Below are positions 18,050 to 28,011 of a stretch of 64,000 nt of DNA, piece by piece (positions within the stretch are counted from its first letter, which is position 1; each line of letters opens with the position of its first letter). Source of the stretch: Desulforhopalus sp. IMCC35007 (lineage in GTDB: Bacteria; Desulfobacterota; Desulfobulbia; Desulfobulbales; Desulfocapsaceae). The DNA lies in contig NZ_SWCN01000014.1 of the NCBI RefSeq assembly GCF_005116575.1, forward strand, positions 1 to 64,000, given 5' to 3'. The notes under the pieces are model-generated. The model made no database searches and was not told the DNA's origin. It saw only the letters and a list, made by a program, of their open reading frames with translations. Made by a program: the position numbers and the translations under genes.

Positions 18050-18421
18050 GTTATATTTTAAAGAAAACTATTAAAATCCTCTCATGGTCCCCTTTTCGAC
18101 CTGTTTCCAATGAGATAAAGCTATGGTGGAATCTTTATGCAATACTTCTCCCCCAGCGTCCAAATCCTTAACACTCTGTAAATAAAACTGACATAATCTA
18201 TACCTCATTACAGACACTTCAGGTAATCATGGACCAGAGGATTGTGTACAACTTTGGTTATAGGATACTTTTTCAGTTCTGTTTTTAAAGAGTTAGGATC
18301 TCTCCCCCCGCCTCTTCCAAAAAAGAGCGAAGATCCCCGTCACAATGGCATGTATTCTGCGAGAGTTCTCATATCTAAGAGTAGATCAGAAGATGTATTA
18401 CAGACCAATCAGGAGGGCATT
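18050..18421. other. Divergent spacer
   Basis: About 370 bases between the NemR-like gene and the kinase-like gene. It must hold promoters for both directions, but no box was clear enough to call. The plus-strand frame that runs through 18242-18421 is judged to be upstream of the true start. Confidence 0.4.
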
Positions 18422-19048
18422 ATGCTTTCAATTGCGATATTTCCCTGTTTGTTTACCGGTGCAGCCGGAATTGTTGGAGAATTATCAACTGCATTGAATC
18501 TTAAGGTTTACACCGATGCCATGATTTTAGCAGACATGAAAAAATATTACGATATCCCTGTAAAAGACCTTGATGGTATCCTCTTTGGCAGGCTGAAAAA
18601 AAATTCCATTGCTCATATAGAAAAAGAGAACTACGCCAAGCTTCTTCAACACTACCTGCAATACCTGCAAAAAAAAAGAAACCGAAACAGCCTTCACTAC
18701 GGCTTACACACATCCTTGCTCACTGCACATAACGGCAAGATTGTAAAAATATTAATCACCGACACCTTTGCAGGTCGTCAGCAGCGCGGAATAAAATTTG
18801 AGGGTTTGAGTGAAGAGGAAGCCGCAATCTGTATAAAAAGATACGACAAGAAAGCCCATCGATGGACACAGTTTCTTTTTCAAAAAGCTCCATACGACGA
18901 ATCTCTCTACGACCTGGTCCTCCAGAACAAGAAAGGAGATTCCACCGATATAACCAACAAAATCAGATCATTTTGCAAAAACTGGACATACAGAAATCAG
19001 ACCTTACCACAGCCTCGTCTGATGGCACAGTCCGCACTGTTCTTGTGA
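18422..19048 (+). CDS. Cytidylate-kinase-like protein
   Basis: 208 residues from ATG 18422, which has AGGAGGG eight bases ahead; the upstream open frame to 18242 lacks such a site. The layout resembles the AAK13/cytidylate-kinase-like group found in sulfate reducers: TGAAGIVGELSTALNLKVYTD, ITDTFAGRQQRG, the KRYDKKAHRWTQFLF lid region and DESLYDLVLQNKKG near the C-terminus. The P-loop is poor (GAAGIVGE lacks GKS/T), so true nucleotide kinase activity is doubtful and a sensory or regulatory role is possible. The next gene starts 46 bases downstream. Confidence 0.6.
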   Translation: MLSIAIFPCLFTGAAGIVGELSTALNLKVYTDAMILADMKKYYDIPVKDLDGILFGRLKKNSIAHIEKENYAKLLQHYLQYLQKKRNRNSLHYGLHTSLLTAHNGKIVKILITDTFAGRQQRGIKFEGLSEEEAAICIKRYDKKAHRWTQFLFQKAPYDESLYDLVLQNKKGDSTDITNKIRSFCKNWTYRNQTLPQPRLMAQSALFL

Positions 19049-19094
19049 ACATCGCACCTGACACAAAAGTGACTTTATATAGAGGAGAAGCACC

Positions 19095-21791
19095 ATGGGA
19101 CAGCATAAACTCAATCTCATAATGCAACCACGCAACATAACGGTTATCGGAGCTACAGAAAAAGAAGGATCAATCGGCTCCGCACTGATGAAAAACATCA
19201 CAGAAGGTGGCTTTACCGGTGGGATCTACCCAGTAAACCCAAAATATAAAAAGATACATGGCCATTCCTGTTACAAATCTGTCCTGGATATCAACACAGA
19301 GATAGACCTGGCAGTCATTGCCACTCCTATCCCCACTGTTCCTCAGATTGTCCAGGACTGTATTGATAAAAAAATCGGGGGAGCAATCATAATTTCCGCT
19401 GGTGGTAAAGAGGTTGGTGAACGGGGTTTTGAAATTGAAAAACAACTGATAGAAATTGCAAAGCCTTCAAAATTCAGGATCATAGGCCCAAATTGTCTGG
19501 GGACCATCGTACCTAAAGTACACCTCAATGCCACATTTGTGTCAGGGATGCCACTTGATGGAAACATGGCCTTTGTCTCTCAAAGCGGCGCCATCTGTTC
19601 CGCAATACTCGATCATGCAGACCTCGAAGGAATAGGCTTTAGCCATTTTATCAGTATAGGCTCCATGATTGATGTGGATTTCGGTGATATCGTCGACTAT
19701 CTCGGCAACAATCCGTACGTTAAAAGCATCCTGCTATACATAGAAAGTTTAACCAACTTCAGAAAGTTTATGAGCGCTGCCCGGGCGGTGTCGCGGGTAA
19801 AACCTATCATTGTCCTCAAGGCCGGACGAGGACAGGCCGGGGCCAGGGCTGCAGCCTCCCACACCGGTGCTATGGCAGGTGAAGACGCCGTCTATGACGC
19901 GGCCTTTAAAAGAGCGGGTGTGGTGCGTGTTGACACCATAGAGGAACTGTTTGACTGTGCAGAATTCATGGCCAAACAGCCCCGCCCAAAAGGATCCAGG
20001 CTCGCCATCATAACCAACGGCGGCGGTCCCGGTGTGATGGCTGCCGACTGCGTCACCCAGCTCGGCCACGAACCAACACCTCTGAGTACAGATCTCATCA
20101 AACAGCTCGATAGCTATCTCCCCCGCTGCTGGAGTCATAACAATCCCATAGACCTTCTCGGAGATGCAACAACGGAGAGGTTCCATAATGCTATGCATGC
20201 TCTTTTGCAGTCCAGGGAGTTTGACGGAGTTCTCGTGGTGTTTGCCCCTCAGGCTATTGCTACACCAATGGCCGTCGCCAACACGATTCTGAAACTGAAA
20301 AAAAGCACAGCTGTTCCCATTTTTGCCTGTTTTATGGGAGGGAAAAGTATTCAGGAAGCCCTCGAATACTTAAACCGATCAGAAATCCCTACCTTCACGA
20401 CTCCGGAGCGGGCGATCAGAGCATATTTTCGCCTGGTCACCTTTGCCAGAAACCAGGAACTTCTTTTTGAAGTTGTCCCTGAAATAGGCGGAAAATCAGC
20501 GATCAACAGATTAAAAGGTGCAAGTATCATGGATGAACAGCCCGCTGAGGGCATGCTCGCCGACGTTGCAGTTCGCGCACTCCTGTCCGCCTACGGCCTC
20601 CCCGTTATCAGAACAGAGACGGCAAAAAACGAAGAAGACGCCGTCCAGATGAGTAACGAGATTGGCTACCCCGTGGTGCTCAAACTCCTCTCCACCGACA
20701 TCACCCACAAAACCGAAGCAAACGGTGTCCATCTTGACCTACGGTCAGAGGCCGAGGTCAGCCTGGCCTTTAAGACGATCATGACCTCTGCCAGGGCCTA
20801 TAACAAGGATGCCAACATTGAAGGGGTAACTATCCAACCCTACCAGACAAAACCGGATTATGAAATCCTTCTCGGGGCAAAGCGTGACAACGATTTTGGC
20901 CCTATCATCCTCTTTGGTCTTGGTGGAATTTTTACAGAAATCATACAGGATAAAGCCCTTGGGTTGCCACCGATGAACCGCCTGCTTGCTCGGCGTCTCA
21001 TGCAACAGACCAAAGCATTCACCCTGCTTAAAGGCTACAGAAACCGGCAAGCCGCAGATTTAACTATGCTTGAAGAGATGATCGTCAGCCTCTCCCAACT
21101 TCTGATCGACTACCCGCAAATCAGCGAACTCGACATGAATCCGGTCCTCATCAGCAAGGGCTTACCGACGGTCGTTGATGCCAGAGTCATGGTGTCACCA
21201 CATCCGTCCAGCTCACCCGCCCATCTGGTTATCAGTCCCTACCCCCGTGAAAACGAATATCATCTCGAATGCAACAGCCACATACATCTTTTTATCAGAC
21301 CGGTACGCCCGGAAGACACCTCTCTTTTCCTCAATCTTTTCAAGGTACTCTCACCCACGACCATCTACTTCAGATTCTTTGGTGCCTTAAAGGCCCTTTC
21401 TCCTGAAATGCTCTGTCGCTTCACCCAGATTGATTACGACCGTGAGATTGCTCTTGTAGCAATTGATGAAGATTCTACGGTGGACAGGATACTTGGTGTT
21501 GCCAGGATTATCGGTGACCCGGACGGTGAAGAAGGTGAGTTTGCAGTTCTCATTGGCGATGCCTGGCAGGGCCAGGGAATTGGTGCTTCTCTATTGCAAA
21601 AAGTTCTGTTGATTGCCTTAAAACGCAATTTTAAAACTATTCACGGGATCGTGCTCCAGGAAAACACCCACATGCTGGCGCTCGGAAAAAAACTTGGCTT
21701 TACCGTCAGCCGCGGCAAAGATGCAGGGGAGTATCAGCTACATATTGATCTCTCTGATCCTCACATAAAAGAGCAGATTGAAAAGTATTAA
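19095..21791 (+). CDS. Acyl-CoA synthetase (NDP-forming)/GNAT acetyltransferase fusion, Pat-type
   Basis: 898 residues in three parts: a CoA-binding plus ligase-CoA region (1-about 460), an ATP-grasp region (about 490-700; GYPVVLKLLSTDITHKTE), and a GNAT domain (about 730-890; ARIIGDPDGEEGEFAVLIGDAWQGQGIG). The putative phospho-His lies in ASHTGAMAGED, so the synthetase part may be active as an ADP-forming acetyl-CoA synthetase, unlike degenerate Pat proteins. E. coli and Salmonella Pat have this architecture and acetylate lysines, for example of acetyl-CoA synthetase. Start ATG follows AGAGGAG. Choice between enzyme and protein acetylase needs biochemistry. Confidence 0.85.
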   Translation: MGQHKLNLIMQPRNITVIGATEKEGSIGSALMKNITEGGFTGGIYPVNPKYKKIHGHSCYKSVLDINTEIDLAVIATPIPTVPQIVQDCIDKKIGGAIIISAGGKEVGERGFEIEKQLIEIAKPSKFRIIGPNCLGTIVPKVHLNATFVSGMPLDGNMAFVSQSGAICSAILDHADLEGIGFSHFISIGSMIDVDFGDIVDYLGNNPYVKSILLYIESLTNFRKFMSAARAVSRVKPIIVLKAGRGQAGARAAASHTGAMAGEDAVYDAAFKRAGVVRVDTIEELFDCAEFMAKQPRPKGSRLAIITNGGGPGVMAADCVTQLGHEPTPLSTDLIKQLDSYLPRCWSHNNPIDLLGDATTERFHNAMHALLQSREFDGVLVVFAPQAIATPMAVANTILKLKKSTAVPIFACFMGGKSIQEALEYLNRSEIPTFTTPERAIRAYFRLVTFARNQELLFEVVPEIGGKSAINRLKGASIMDEQPAEGMLADVAVRALLSAYGLPVIRTETAKNEEDAVQMSNEIGYPVVLKLLSTDITHKTEANGVHLDLRSEAEVSLAFKTIMTSARAYNKDANIEGVTIQPYQTKPDYEILLGAKRDNDFGPIILFGLGGIFTEIIQDKALGLPPMNRLLARRLMQQTKAFTLLKGYRNRQAADLTMLEEMIVSLSQLLIDYPQISELDMNPVLISKGLPTVVDARVMVSPHPSSSPAHLVISPYPRENEYHLECNSHIHLFIRPVRPEDTSLFLNLFKVLSPTTIYFRFFGALKALSPEMLCRFTQIDYDREIALVAIDEDSTVDRILGVARIIGDPDGEEGEFAVLIGDAWQGQGIGASLLQKVLLIALKRNFKTIHGIVLQENTHMLALGKKLGFTVSRGKDAGEYQLHIDLSDPHIKEQIEKY

Positions 21792-21841
21792 AACGTTACA
21801 CCTCAGAAGCTAGTAAACGTCAGTTCCGTTTATCGTAAAAC

Positions 21842-21879
21842 AGCAGGGCAAGGTGTGGTCGGCCACACCTTGCCCTGCT
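21842..21879. terminator. Strong 17-bp hairpin with TCGG loop
   Basis: A perfect 17-bp stem (21842-21858 with 21863-21879) closed by the tetraloop TCGG, 50 bases after the stop of the Pat-type gene. The plus strand has no T-run after it and the minus strand only a short GTTTTA, so it may be a terminator of unusual kind or an RNA-stabilising 3' hairpin. The rest of the spacer to 22190 shows nothing else I can name. Confidence 0.55.
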
Positions 21880-22190
21880 CAAAAAGCTATTTACTCAACG
21901 GGCATCTCTTTACAGTGAAATCTCATGCCCCTATATCACACTGGTTTTGTAGGAAAAAACGCTTTTTACCAGAACCGGGTCTTCTCATCAGTATAGATCT
22001 GCTAGAAAAAATCCAAATTCATAACCATCTAAATTCATAATCATCTATATGGTAGACTTTTCCCAGAGAAAGAGGAAGTGTATTTAATGGTTAGAATGTT
22101 TGAACATCTAATTTAAAATGGCCATTATACAGACCGATTGTTGGATGGTTGACAGACGCCACCCAAGAAATAACTGATACCAGATGATCC

Positions 22191-22985
22191 ATGGTGAACA
22201 GTGTGGTGATAAATGAGTTCACAATTACAGACTCGATTGGCACTATAGCTGGAAAGAAGTGGATTCCTCCAACTGCTCTGCACAAAGTTCCTGTCATTTT
22301 ACTCCACGACTCACTGGGGAGCGTAGATCTATGGCGCGACTTTCCGGCTCTTCTTGCTCGAAAATTGTCCCGGACAGTCATCGCCTATGACCGCCTGGGC
22401 TTTGGTAAATCTGCTGCCCGTCACGCACCTCCTTCAATACATTTTATTACAGAGGAGGCAACCACATTTTTCCCAATTATAAAAAAGCATCTATCACTTA
22501 CGAGATATATACTCCTCGGTCATAGTGTTGGAGGGAGTATTTCAATCAACGTAGCCGCCCGCGACAGCGATTGTTCTGCCGTCATTACCCTGTCTTCCCA
22601 GGCCTTTGTTGAAAATCAAACAATCCAGGGAATTACAGAGGCGAAAAAAATGTTTATGCAGCCCAAACAACGTGAACGATTGAAAAAATGGCACGACGAC
22701 AAAGCGAGTTGGGTGTTACGTGCCTGGACCGAGACCTGGTTGTCACCTGAATTTGCCACATGGTCCCTGGAGGATTGTATTCGGCAGGTCCGTTGCCCCG
22801 TTCTCGTGATACATGGAGACAATGACCAGTATGGATCATTAGCGTTTCCTGAGTTTATTGCCGGCAAGGTGGGAGGCTTTTCAGAAAAACTGATCTTGAA
22901 AGGTTGCGGGCATATGCCGCATTTGAAAAGAACCGAGGAAACAGTTAGCGCAATCAAAAATTTTATAAAAAAATACAATTTATAA
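22191..22985 (+). CDS. Alpha/beta hydrolase
   Basis: A 264-residue hydrolase of the alpha/beta fold. HDSLGS forms the oxyanion region, Ser in GHSVGG is the nucleophile, Asp in HGDNDQYG the acid and His in GCGHMPH the base. No signal peptide is seen, so it is cytoplasmic. Substrate specificity cannot be predicted; homologues are esterases or C-C hydrolases. It stands alone, with long spacers on both sides. Confidence 0.82.
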   Translation: MVNSVVINEFTITDSIGTIAGKKWIPPTALHKVPVILLHDSLGSVDLWRDFPALLARKLSRTVIAYDRLGFGKSAARHAPPSIHFITEEATTFFPIIKKHLSLTRYILLGHSVGGSISINVAARDSDCSAVITLSSQAFVENQTIQGITEAKKMFMQPKQRERLKKWHDDKASWVLRAWTETWLSPEFATWSLEDCIRQVRCPVLVIHGDNDQYGSLAFPEFIAGKVGGFSEKLILKGCGHMPHLKRTEETVSAIKNFIKKYNL

Positions 22986-23258
22986 TCCCGCATTGCCTGC
23001 TTTGCAGCAAGACCTTGTCCATTTTTTCGTTGATCTGCCAGACGAAACTCTACACATGCAGACTATGTGATTTACTTTGATCAAAATCGAACGGCCGTCT
23101 TTGACGATGAAAAATATTCTTTGAAAAGAACGTAATGGTCATATGATTTTTATGAGCTTTTCACTTCTTTTTAGGTAATAGTGTGATTTCTGCATTTTTT
23201 TACATCCTCAATCGGAATAATTTTCTTATTAATGATTTCTTAAGTACGGAGTTACACA

Positions 23259-24380
23259 ATGCTAAAAGTTGGGTTTATAGGCTGGCGTGGAATGGTTGGT
23301 TCTGTTCTCATGGAACGGATGCTGAGTGAAGATGATTTTAAAAATATCCAGCCTGTATTTTTCACAACCTCCCAGGTAGGCCAGGATGGTCCGGACGTGG
23401 GCCATGGCAGCGCATCGCTTGAAGATGCGATGAATATTCAGCGTTTAGCTGAAATGGATATTATTCTTTCCTGCCAGGGAGGCAGTTATACAACCAAGAT
23501 TTACGACGAGCTGAGAAAAGTCTGGCAGGGATACTGGATCGATGCAGCCTCAACGCTGAGAATGAAGGAGGATGCAATCATCGTCCTTGATCCCGTCAAT
23601 AGAAATGTCATCGATCAGGGGCTGGATTCAGGCATTAAAAACTATATCGGTGGCAACTGTACCGTATCACTGATGATGATGGCGCTCGGAGGACTTTTTG
23701 AAAATAATCTGATCGAGTGGATCAGCTCCATGACCTATCAGGCCGCCAGTGGCGCCGGAGCTAAAAACATGCGTGAGCTGATCACCCAAATGGGAGAACT
23801 TGAATCGGAAGTGGCTCCCCTTCTTCAGGACCCATCATCGGCAATTCTGGAAATCGACAAAAAAATCACCCAAAAACTCAATGACAATACCATGTCCATG
23901 GAGAATTGGGGCGTCCCCCTTGCTGCAAGCCTGATCCCCTGGATAGACGTACCGGTGACTGGTGGCCAATCTAAAGAAGAGTGGAAAGGAATCGCCGAGA
24001 CCAATAAAATCCTCGGCAGGACATCTGAGCAGAGAATCCCCATAGATGGCCTCTGTGTCCGCGTTGGCGCAATGCGTTGCCATTCACAGGCATTAACGAT
24101 TAAATTGAAAAAAGATCTCAGTGTCGAAGAAGTTGAAAAAATACTCCAGGCACACAATGAATGGGTCAAAGTCATTCCGAATGAGCGGGAAATAACCTCA
24201 AAAGAGCTGACTCCAGTAAAGGTTTCCGGAACCCTTACCGTACCAATCGGCCGTATTCATAAAATGAATATCGGCCCTGAATATCTTACCGCCTTTACCG
24301 TTGGTGATCAGCTTCTGTGGGGAGCTGCAGAACCGGTTCGCAGGGTCCTCAATATCATCAAAAACTACCTCAATCAGTAG
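23259..24380 (+). CDS. asd: Aspartate-semialdehyde dehydrogenase
   Basis: Asd reduces aspartyl phosphate to aspartate semialdehyde for lysine, threonine, methionine and diaminopimelate synthesis. The 373-residue protein is of the enterobacterial type: [16 protein letters not shown] at the N-terminus, catalytic Cys in [10 protein letters not shown] and the catalytic-His region [11 protein letters not shown]. The start ATG is preceded by CGGAG. It stands alone and has its own terminator. The enterobacterial Asd subtype is common in Gammaproteobacteria and also occurs in Desulfobacterota. Confidence 0.96.
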   Translation: MLKVGFIGWRGMVGSVLMERMLSEDDFKNIQPVFFTTSQVGQDGPDVGHGSASLEDAMNIQRLAEMDIILSCQGGSYTTKIYDELRKVWQGYWIDAASTLRMKEDAIIVLDPVNRNVIDQGLDSGIKNYIGGNCTVSLMMMALGGLFENNLIEWISSMTYQAASGAGAKNMRELITQMGELESEVAPLLQDPSSAILEIDKKITQKLNDNTMSMENWGVPLAASLIPWIDVPVTGGQSKEEWKGIAETNKILGRTSEQRIPIDGLCVRVGAMRCHSQALTIKLKKDLSVEEVEKILQAHNEWVKVIPNEREITSKELTPVKVSGTLTVPIGRIHKMNIGPEYLTAFTVGDQLLWGAAEPVRRVLNIIKNYLNQ

Positions 24381-24399
24381 ACAATCAGAGCTTTCTCTA

Positions 24400-24430
24400 T
24401 GGGAGGACAGTTTGACTGTTCTCCCATTTT
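24400..24430 (+). terminator. Intrinsic terminator after asd
   Basis: TGGGAGGACAGT (24400-24411) pairs with ACTGTTCTCCCA (24415-24426) with one G-U pair and a TTG loop, followed by TTTT. It lies 20 bases after the asd stop and also faces the end of the convergent HD-GYP gene. Confidence 0.85.
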
Positions 24431-24453
24431 GTATCGCGCCTTTTAATGCAAAA

Positions 24454-25830
24454 TCAATCCAGATAATCAAGCAGGAGTTTAGTCACGGTAACTCTATGAT
24501 TTTTGTTATCCATAAGATTGAGATAATACTGATCATCGGATTCCAGTGGTACCCCTCCCTCCCCGCCAGTTATCAAGAGATTTGGTCTGTCGATCTCTTC
24601 AGTCACTTCAACCACCATACCAACCCTTCTATCGGAAAGACGAACATAGGTGCCCGGTGGATACAGCGTCACCATTGAGATAAAAGCTGCCAGGATACCA
24701 GGGTGAAAAGCTCCTTTATCATTGAGCATAATGGAATAGGCAATGTGAGGATCCAGGGCCGGTTTATACGGTCGTATTGCGGTCAAAGCCTCAAACACAT
24801 CACAAATCTGCAACAGTGCCGTGAGCGGATGCCTTACCGCCCAGCGGGGCTGGCCCGGATACCCCGTGCCATCATAACGGATATGATGGCCCCAGCAGGC
24901 GGCTATATCATACTCTGAAACACCTTTCTGCTGCATCAGAATTTCGGCGCCAGCTCTTGGATGATCTTTAATAGTCAGGTATTCATCCTCTGTAAGACGC
25001 CCTTTTTTCAGGAGCACCTCATCGGGTATGACAGACTTACCAATATCGTGTAATAAACCAGCAGCCCCGATTGCCAGAAGATCCTTGTCATCCCAACCCA
25101 TCTTTGAGCCTGCATAGACGGCCAGCGATGCAACCCTGACAGAATGGCCCACCGTATAGCTGTCATAATCCGGATAGTGAACATATTGCATGACATCAGC
25201 GAAGTTGGACTGAATATATTTCAGCATAAATTCACTGACAGACTGCGCCTGTTCGACGTTTACTTCACTGCCCGCCGCAGCGCTCCCGTATGCCTTGGCA
25301 ACAAAATCATAGAGTTCCTGATACAAAAAAGTTGGGGACTGGAGACCTTCTCCTACCCTCTGACCTGACCATGTTTTTCCTTTTTTACCAATTAATGCCG
25401 CGGCCTTATCTGTATAACGATCCCCTATCCTGATGGTCCTGATCCCGTAGGTTTCAAATAAAGCGCGGGCATCTGCAATTTTTTTTACGGGAATGATTTT
25501 CAGCGCGGTTATATCGAAAAACTTCTTCACGTCGGTGACACTGAGTCCGCGCTGCAGACCGAAACCGCCGCAATGCAGTATGCTGGCAATGAAAATCAAC
25601 TGTTTTCCTGTTACAGAAGGCCCAAAAACACGCTTTCCCTCATAGACAAAAAAACCGTCTATCACCCCGATATACAGCTCTTTTGCATTATTCGAGTAGA
25701 AAAACTCATTGGCAAGATTTACAATTTCCGTGGCATAGGAATCAACGCGGGGATGATCGGAAAAATACAGTTTCCGATTGGACATCCCCTTACTTAACAA
25801 CATGATGATTTTGTTTACTATATCTACCAT
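24454..25830 (-). CDS. HD-GYP domain protein, probable cyclic-di-GMP phosphodiesterase
   Basis: 458 residues. The HD-GYP domain occupies about 205-380: GLLHDIGKSVIP, HPRAGAEIL, HHIRYDGTGYP and CDVFEALTAIRPYKP. The third motif has Ile where most active members have Glu (HHE), but the metal-binding His and Asp residues remain, so activity is plausible but not certain. The N-terminal about 200 residues resemble no named sensor I recognise. It starts 10 bases after the stop of the 652-residue gene upstream, so the two form one transcript and probably one signalling unit. Start ATG follows AAGGATGAAGCG. Confidence 0.85.
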   Translation of the reverse strand: MVDIVNKIIMLLSKGMSNRKLYFSDHPRVDSYATEIVNLANEFFYSNNAKELYIGVIDGFFVYEGKRVFGPSVTGKQLIFIASILHCGGFGLQRGLSVTDVKKFFDITALKIIPVKKIADARALFETYGIRTIRIGDRYTDKAAALIGKKGKTWSGQRVGEGLQSPTFLYQELYDFVAKAYGSAAAGSEVNVEQAQSVSEFMLKYIQSNFADVMQYVHYPDYDSYTVGHSVRVASLAVYAGSKMGWDDKDLLAIGAAGLLHDIGKSVIPDEVLLKKGRLTEDEYLTIKDHPRAGAEILMQQKGVSEYDIAACWGHHIRYDGTGYPGQPRWAVRHPLTALLQICDVFEALTAIRPYKPALDPHIAYSIMLNDKGAFHPGILAAFISMVTLYPPGTYVRLSDRRVGMVVEVTEEIDRPNLLITGGEGGVPLESDDQYYLNLMDNKNHRVTVTKLLLDYLD

Positions 25831-25840
25831 CGCTTCATCC

Positions 25841-27799
25841 TTAAAAAAATTCTGATGCAGAAATTCTTTTCAATGATTTCAGGGCAGTTTCAGCAGCCTT
25901 TCGGCAGTTTTTAGGCCACGCAGGGATCACCACCGCCTTTTTGTCTTTGACTATGAATTCAAGCATATCTTTCATACCTTTTGAATAAAAGGAGGAAGTT
26001 GCAATAATCGTCGTCGCCAGAAAGTCATTCTTTTTCTCTTCCTCAGTGATATTCTGTAGGTATTGCAGAATAATTTCCCCGCCCGCCATTTTAAGAGCCA
26101 GTGGTGGCTCTTTTTGATGTGCCTGCATAAGATAATTGCATAAGAACTCGAGGTGGTGAGTTTTTGTAAGATCCAGGATTGGAGCCACTGCCTGCATCAG
26201 TTGATCCTGGGGGTCTTTTTTGAGTGACTCCAGAACATGCAAGGCAACCTGATCTCCAAGTGAAGTTTCCAGCAAAAAAGCAAAGAGAGGATAGGAATAG
26301 ATGTAAGAGGTTCGAAAATAAATATCTGCAAGAGGCGTATTCTTAAACCCATCTAATTCCTCTAACTGTAATTTCATGCTTTTCATCCCATCACTATGCA
26401 TGTGTGATGCAATCTCCAGCACCTCAAAAAAACTCTGCCGTTTTTCTTCCATCCCAACAACAACCAGTTCATTTACAACAAATGGCCACAAAAGCAGGTG
26501 CGTTGCGTGGGGCATCTTCGCCCAGAACTCCACAATGAAATCAAGAGACCGCCCGGTTTGGGACTCACGAAGGGATCTGATGACTATATTAAAACCACGG
26601 CAAAACAGTTCAATGGAACCAAAATCGGCGAGGTGTTTTATTCCTGCAATGAGAACATCCCGCTCTCTTTCTGTTAAATCAGTAACAATAATTCTTTTGA
26701 TATTTTCAAATATTTGTCCGAGTAATTCCTTGTCCTTACAAGTTACTAACAACTGTAGAAAAATTGACAGCTGTTCACTGCGATCAGCCGCTGTCAGTTG
26801 TCCAAGCACACTGATCGGGATATTATTTTCGTAGACATATTTTTTAATATCTAGAACGGATAACTGTTCCTCCTGATACCGTTGCAGTGTCTTTTTCGTT
26901 GCACGCTCATGCTGGTCTCTCTTTGGATCATCCTCAACTTCTTTTCGACCGGTTAAGTGCGCAACAAGAAACTGGATAGTTTCTTTTGCCTTGGTATCCA
27001 TCAGCCCTCTTTCCAGACTCTGGAAAATTGAGGAAATGACGTTAATATCGCTTTTGGCAATGGAGCGGAATTGCCCGGTATCCATAGAATAAGCCCCGGT
27101 GACAATCTGATAGAGAAGATCCTGAACATCCTCCCAGGTCGCATTGGGAAAGCCCTTGATATCCATGCGTTTTGCGGCAGAAGACCGTGATAACGTTAAA
27201 AGAAGATTACGACATTGATCAGTTTGCTGCGGGGTTAGCCCTTGCTCGAGCAGGGAATGACAGAGTTCATCAAGCGTTTGCTTACCATCCTCTGATTTTG
27301 TTTCTTCGCGAATATCAGCTTCATCAACGACAAAGGTCTGCTGCTCGACACGGATGGAGGAGGGAAGTTCGTCAACCTGAAAAGAGATTAGCGTTTTGGA
27401 GGTCTCAAGCTGCATTCGCCAGTTCAGAAGACTCTTGACAAACTGTAAAATTTCCTTGTGCCCGACCACCCTGTCAATCTCTACCGCTACAATGCCAAGA
27501 CTGTAAAATATTTTATGTAATTCTTTGGCTGCCCCATGATTTGCAGGAATTTTCGTCTCCGAAACTGACAGCTCGTCTTTATCGATGGAGAGACGAATAT
27601 TTTTTGCGTTTGCGGAGATTTCACGGAGCTGTTGAATAGATTTACTTGCCGCCTGATCAAGTACGACATGACCGACCGGGTAATAAATTCCGACCTTAAA
27701 CACTCGATATAGCGATTCAACAAAATAACTTACAATAGCTATTTTGGGGTCAGACGGGTTTGGCTTTTTGTCAATTGTTGTCACACTCTCACCGCTCAA
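25841..27799 (-). CDS. Large uncharacterised protein paired with an HD-GYP phosphodiesterase
   Basis: 652 residues, no signal peptide or membrane span. The N-terminus (VFKVGIYYPVGHVVLDQA, then about 60 residues rich in beta strands) resembles the N-terminal segment often fused to HD or HD-GYP domains. The remainder is almost wholly helical and looks HEAT-like, with motifs of alternating Leu. Start is uncertain: TTG 27799 gives the listed length, and a GTG at 27784 is an equal candidate. Function unknown; its location 10 bases before an HD-GYP gene suggests it is a partner or regulatory scaffold of that enzyme. Confidence 0.7.
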   Translation of the reverse strand: MSGESVTTIDKKPNPSDPKIAIVSYFVESLYRVFKVGIYYPVGHVVLDQAASKSIQQLREISANAKNIRLSIDKDELSVSETKIPANHGAAKELHKIFYSLGIVAVEIDRVVGHKEILQFVKSLLNWRMQLETSKTLISFQVDELPSSIRVEQQTFVVDEADIREETKSEDGKQTLDELCHSLLEQGLTPQQTDQCRNLLLTLSRSSAAKRMDIKGFPNATWEDVQDLLYQIVTGAYSMDTGQFRSIAKSDINVISSIFQSLERGLMDTKAKETIQFLVAHLTGRKEVEDDPKRDQHERATKKTLQRYQEEQLSVLDIKKYVYENNIPISVLGQLTAADRSEQLSIFLQLLVTCKDKELLGQIFENIKRIIVTDLTERERDVLIAGIKHLADFGSIELFCRGFNIVIRSLRESQTGRSLDFIVEFWAKMPHATHLLLWPFVVNELVVVGMEEKRQSFFEVLEIASHMHSDGMKSMKLQLEELDGFKNTPLADIYFRTSYIYSYPLFAFLLETSLGDQVALHVLESLKKDPQDQLMQAVAPILDLTKTHHLEFLCNYLMQAHQKEPPLALKMAGGEIILQYLQNITEEEKKNDFLATTIIATSSFYSKGMKDMLEFIVKDKKAVVIPAWPKNCRKAAETALKSLKRISASEFF

Positions 27800-28011
27800 A
27801 TAGTAAAAAGGCTAGGCTTATCAATAATATTTATCAATGATATTGCGATAATACAAGTATGATTAAAATCTGATCCGATACGTTTTTAGTAAAACACCTT
27901 CAAAGGGGTTACATTGGGTTCTTAACCAGGTAAGTATTTTTTTGCGAGTTGGTCAGTTATTTTACTGGAAACATGGCGTTTTTAAACACATCATGCCATG
28001 GGTAGACATTA

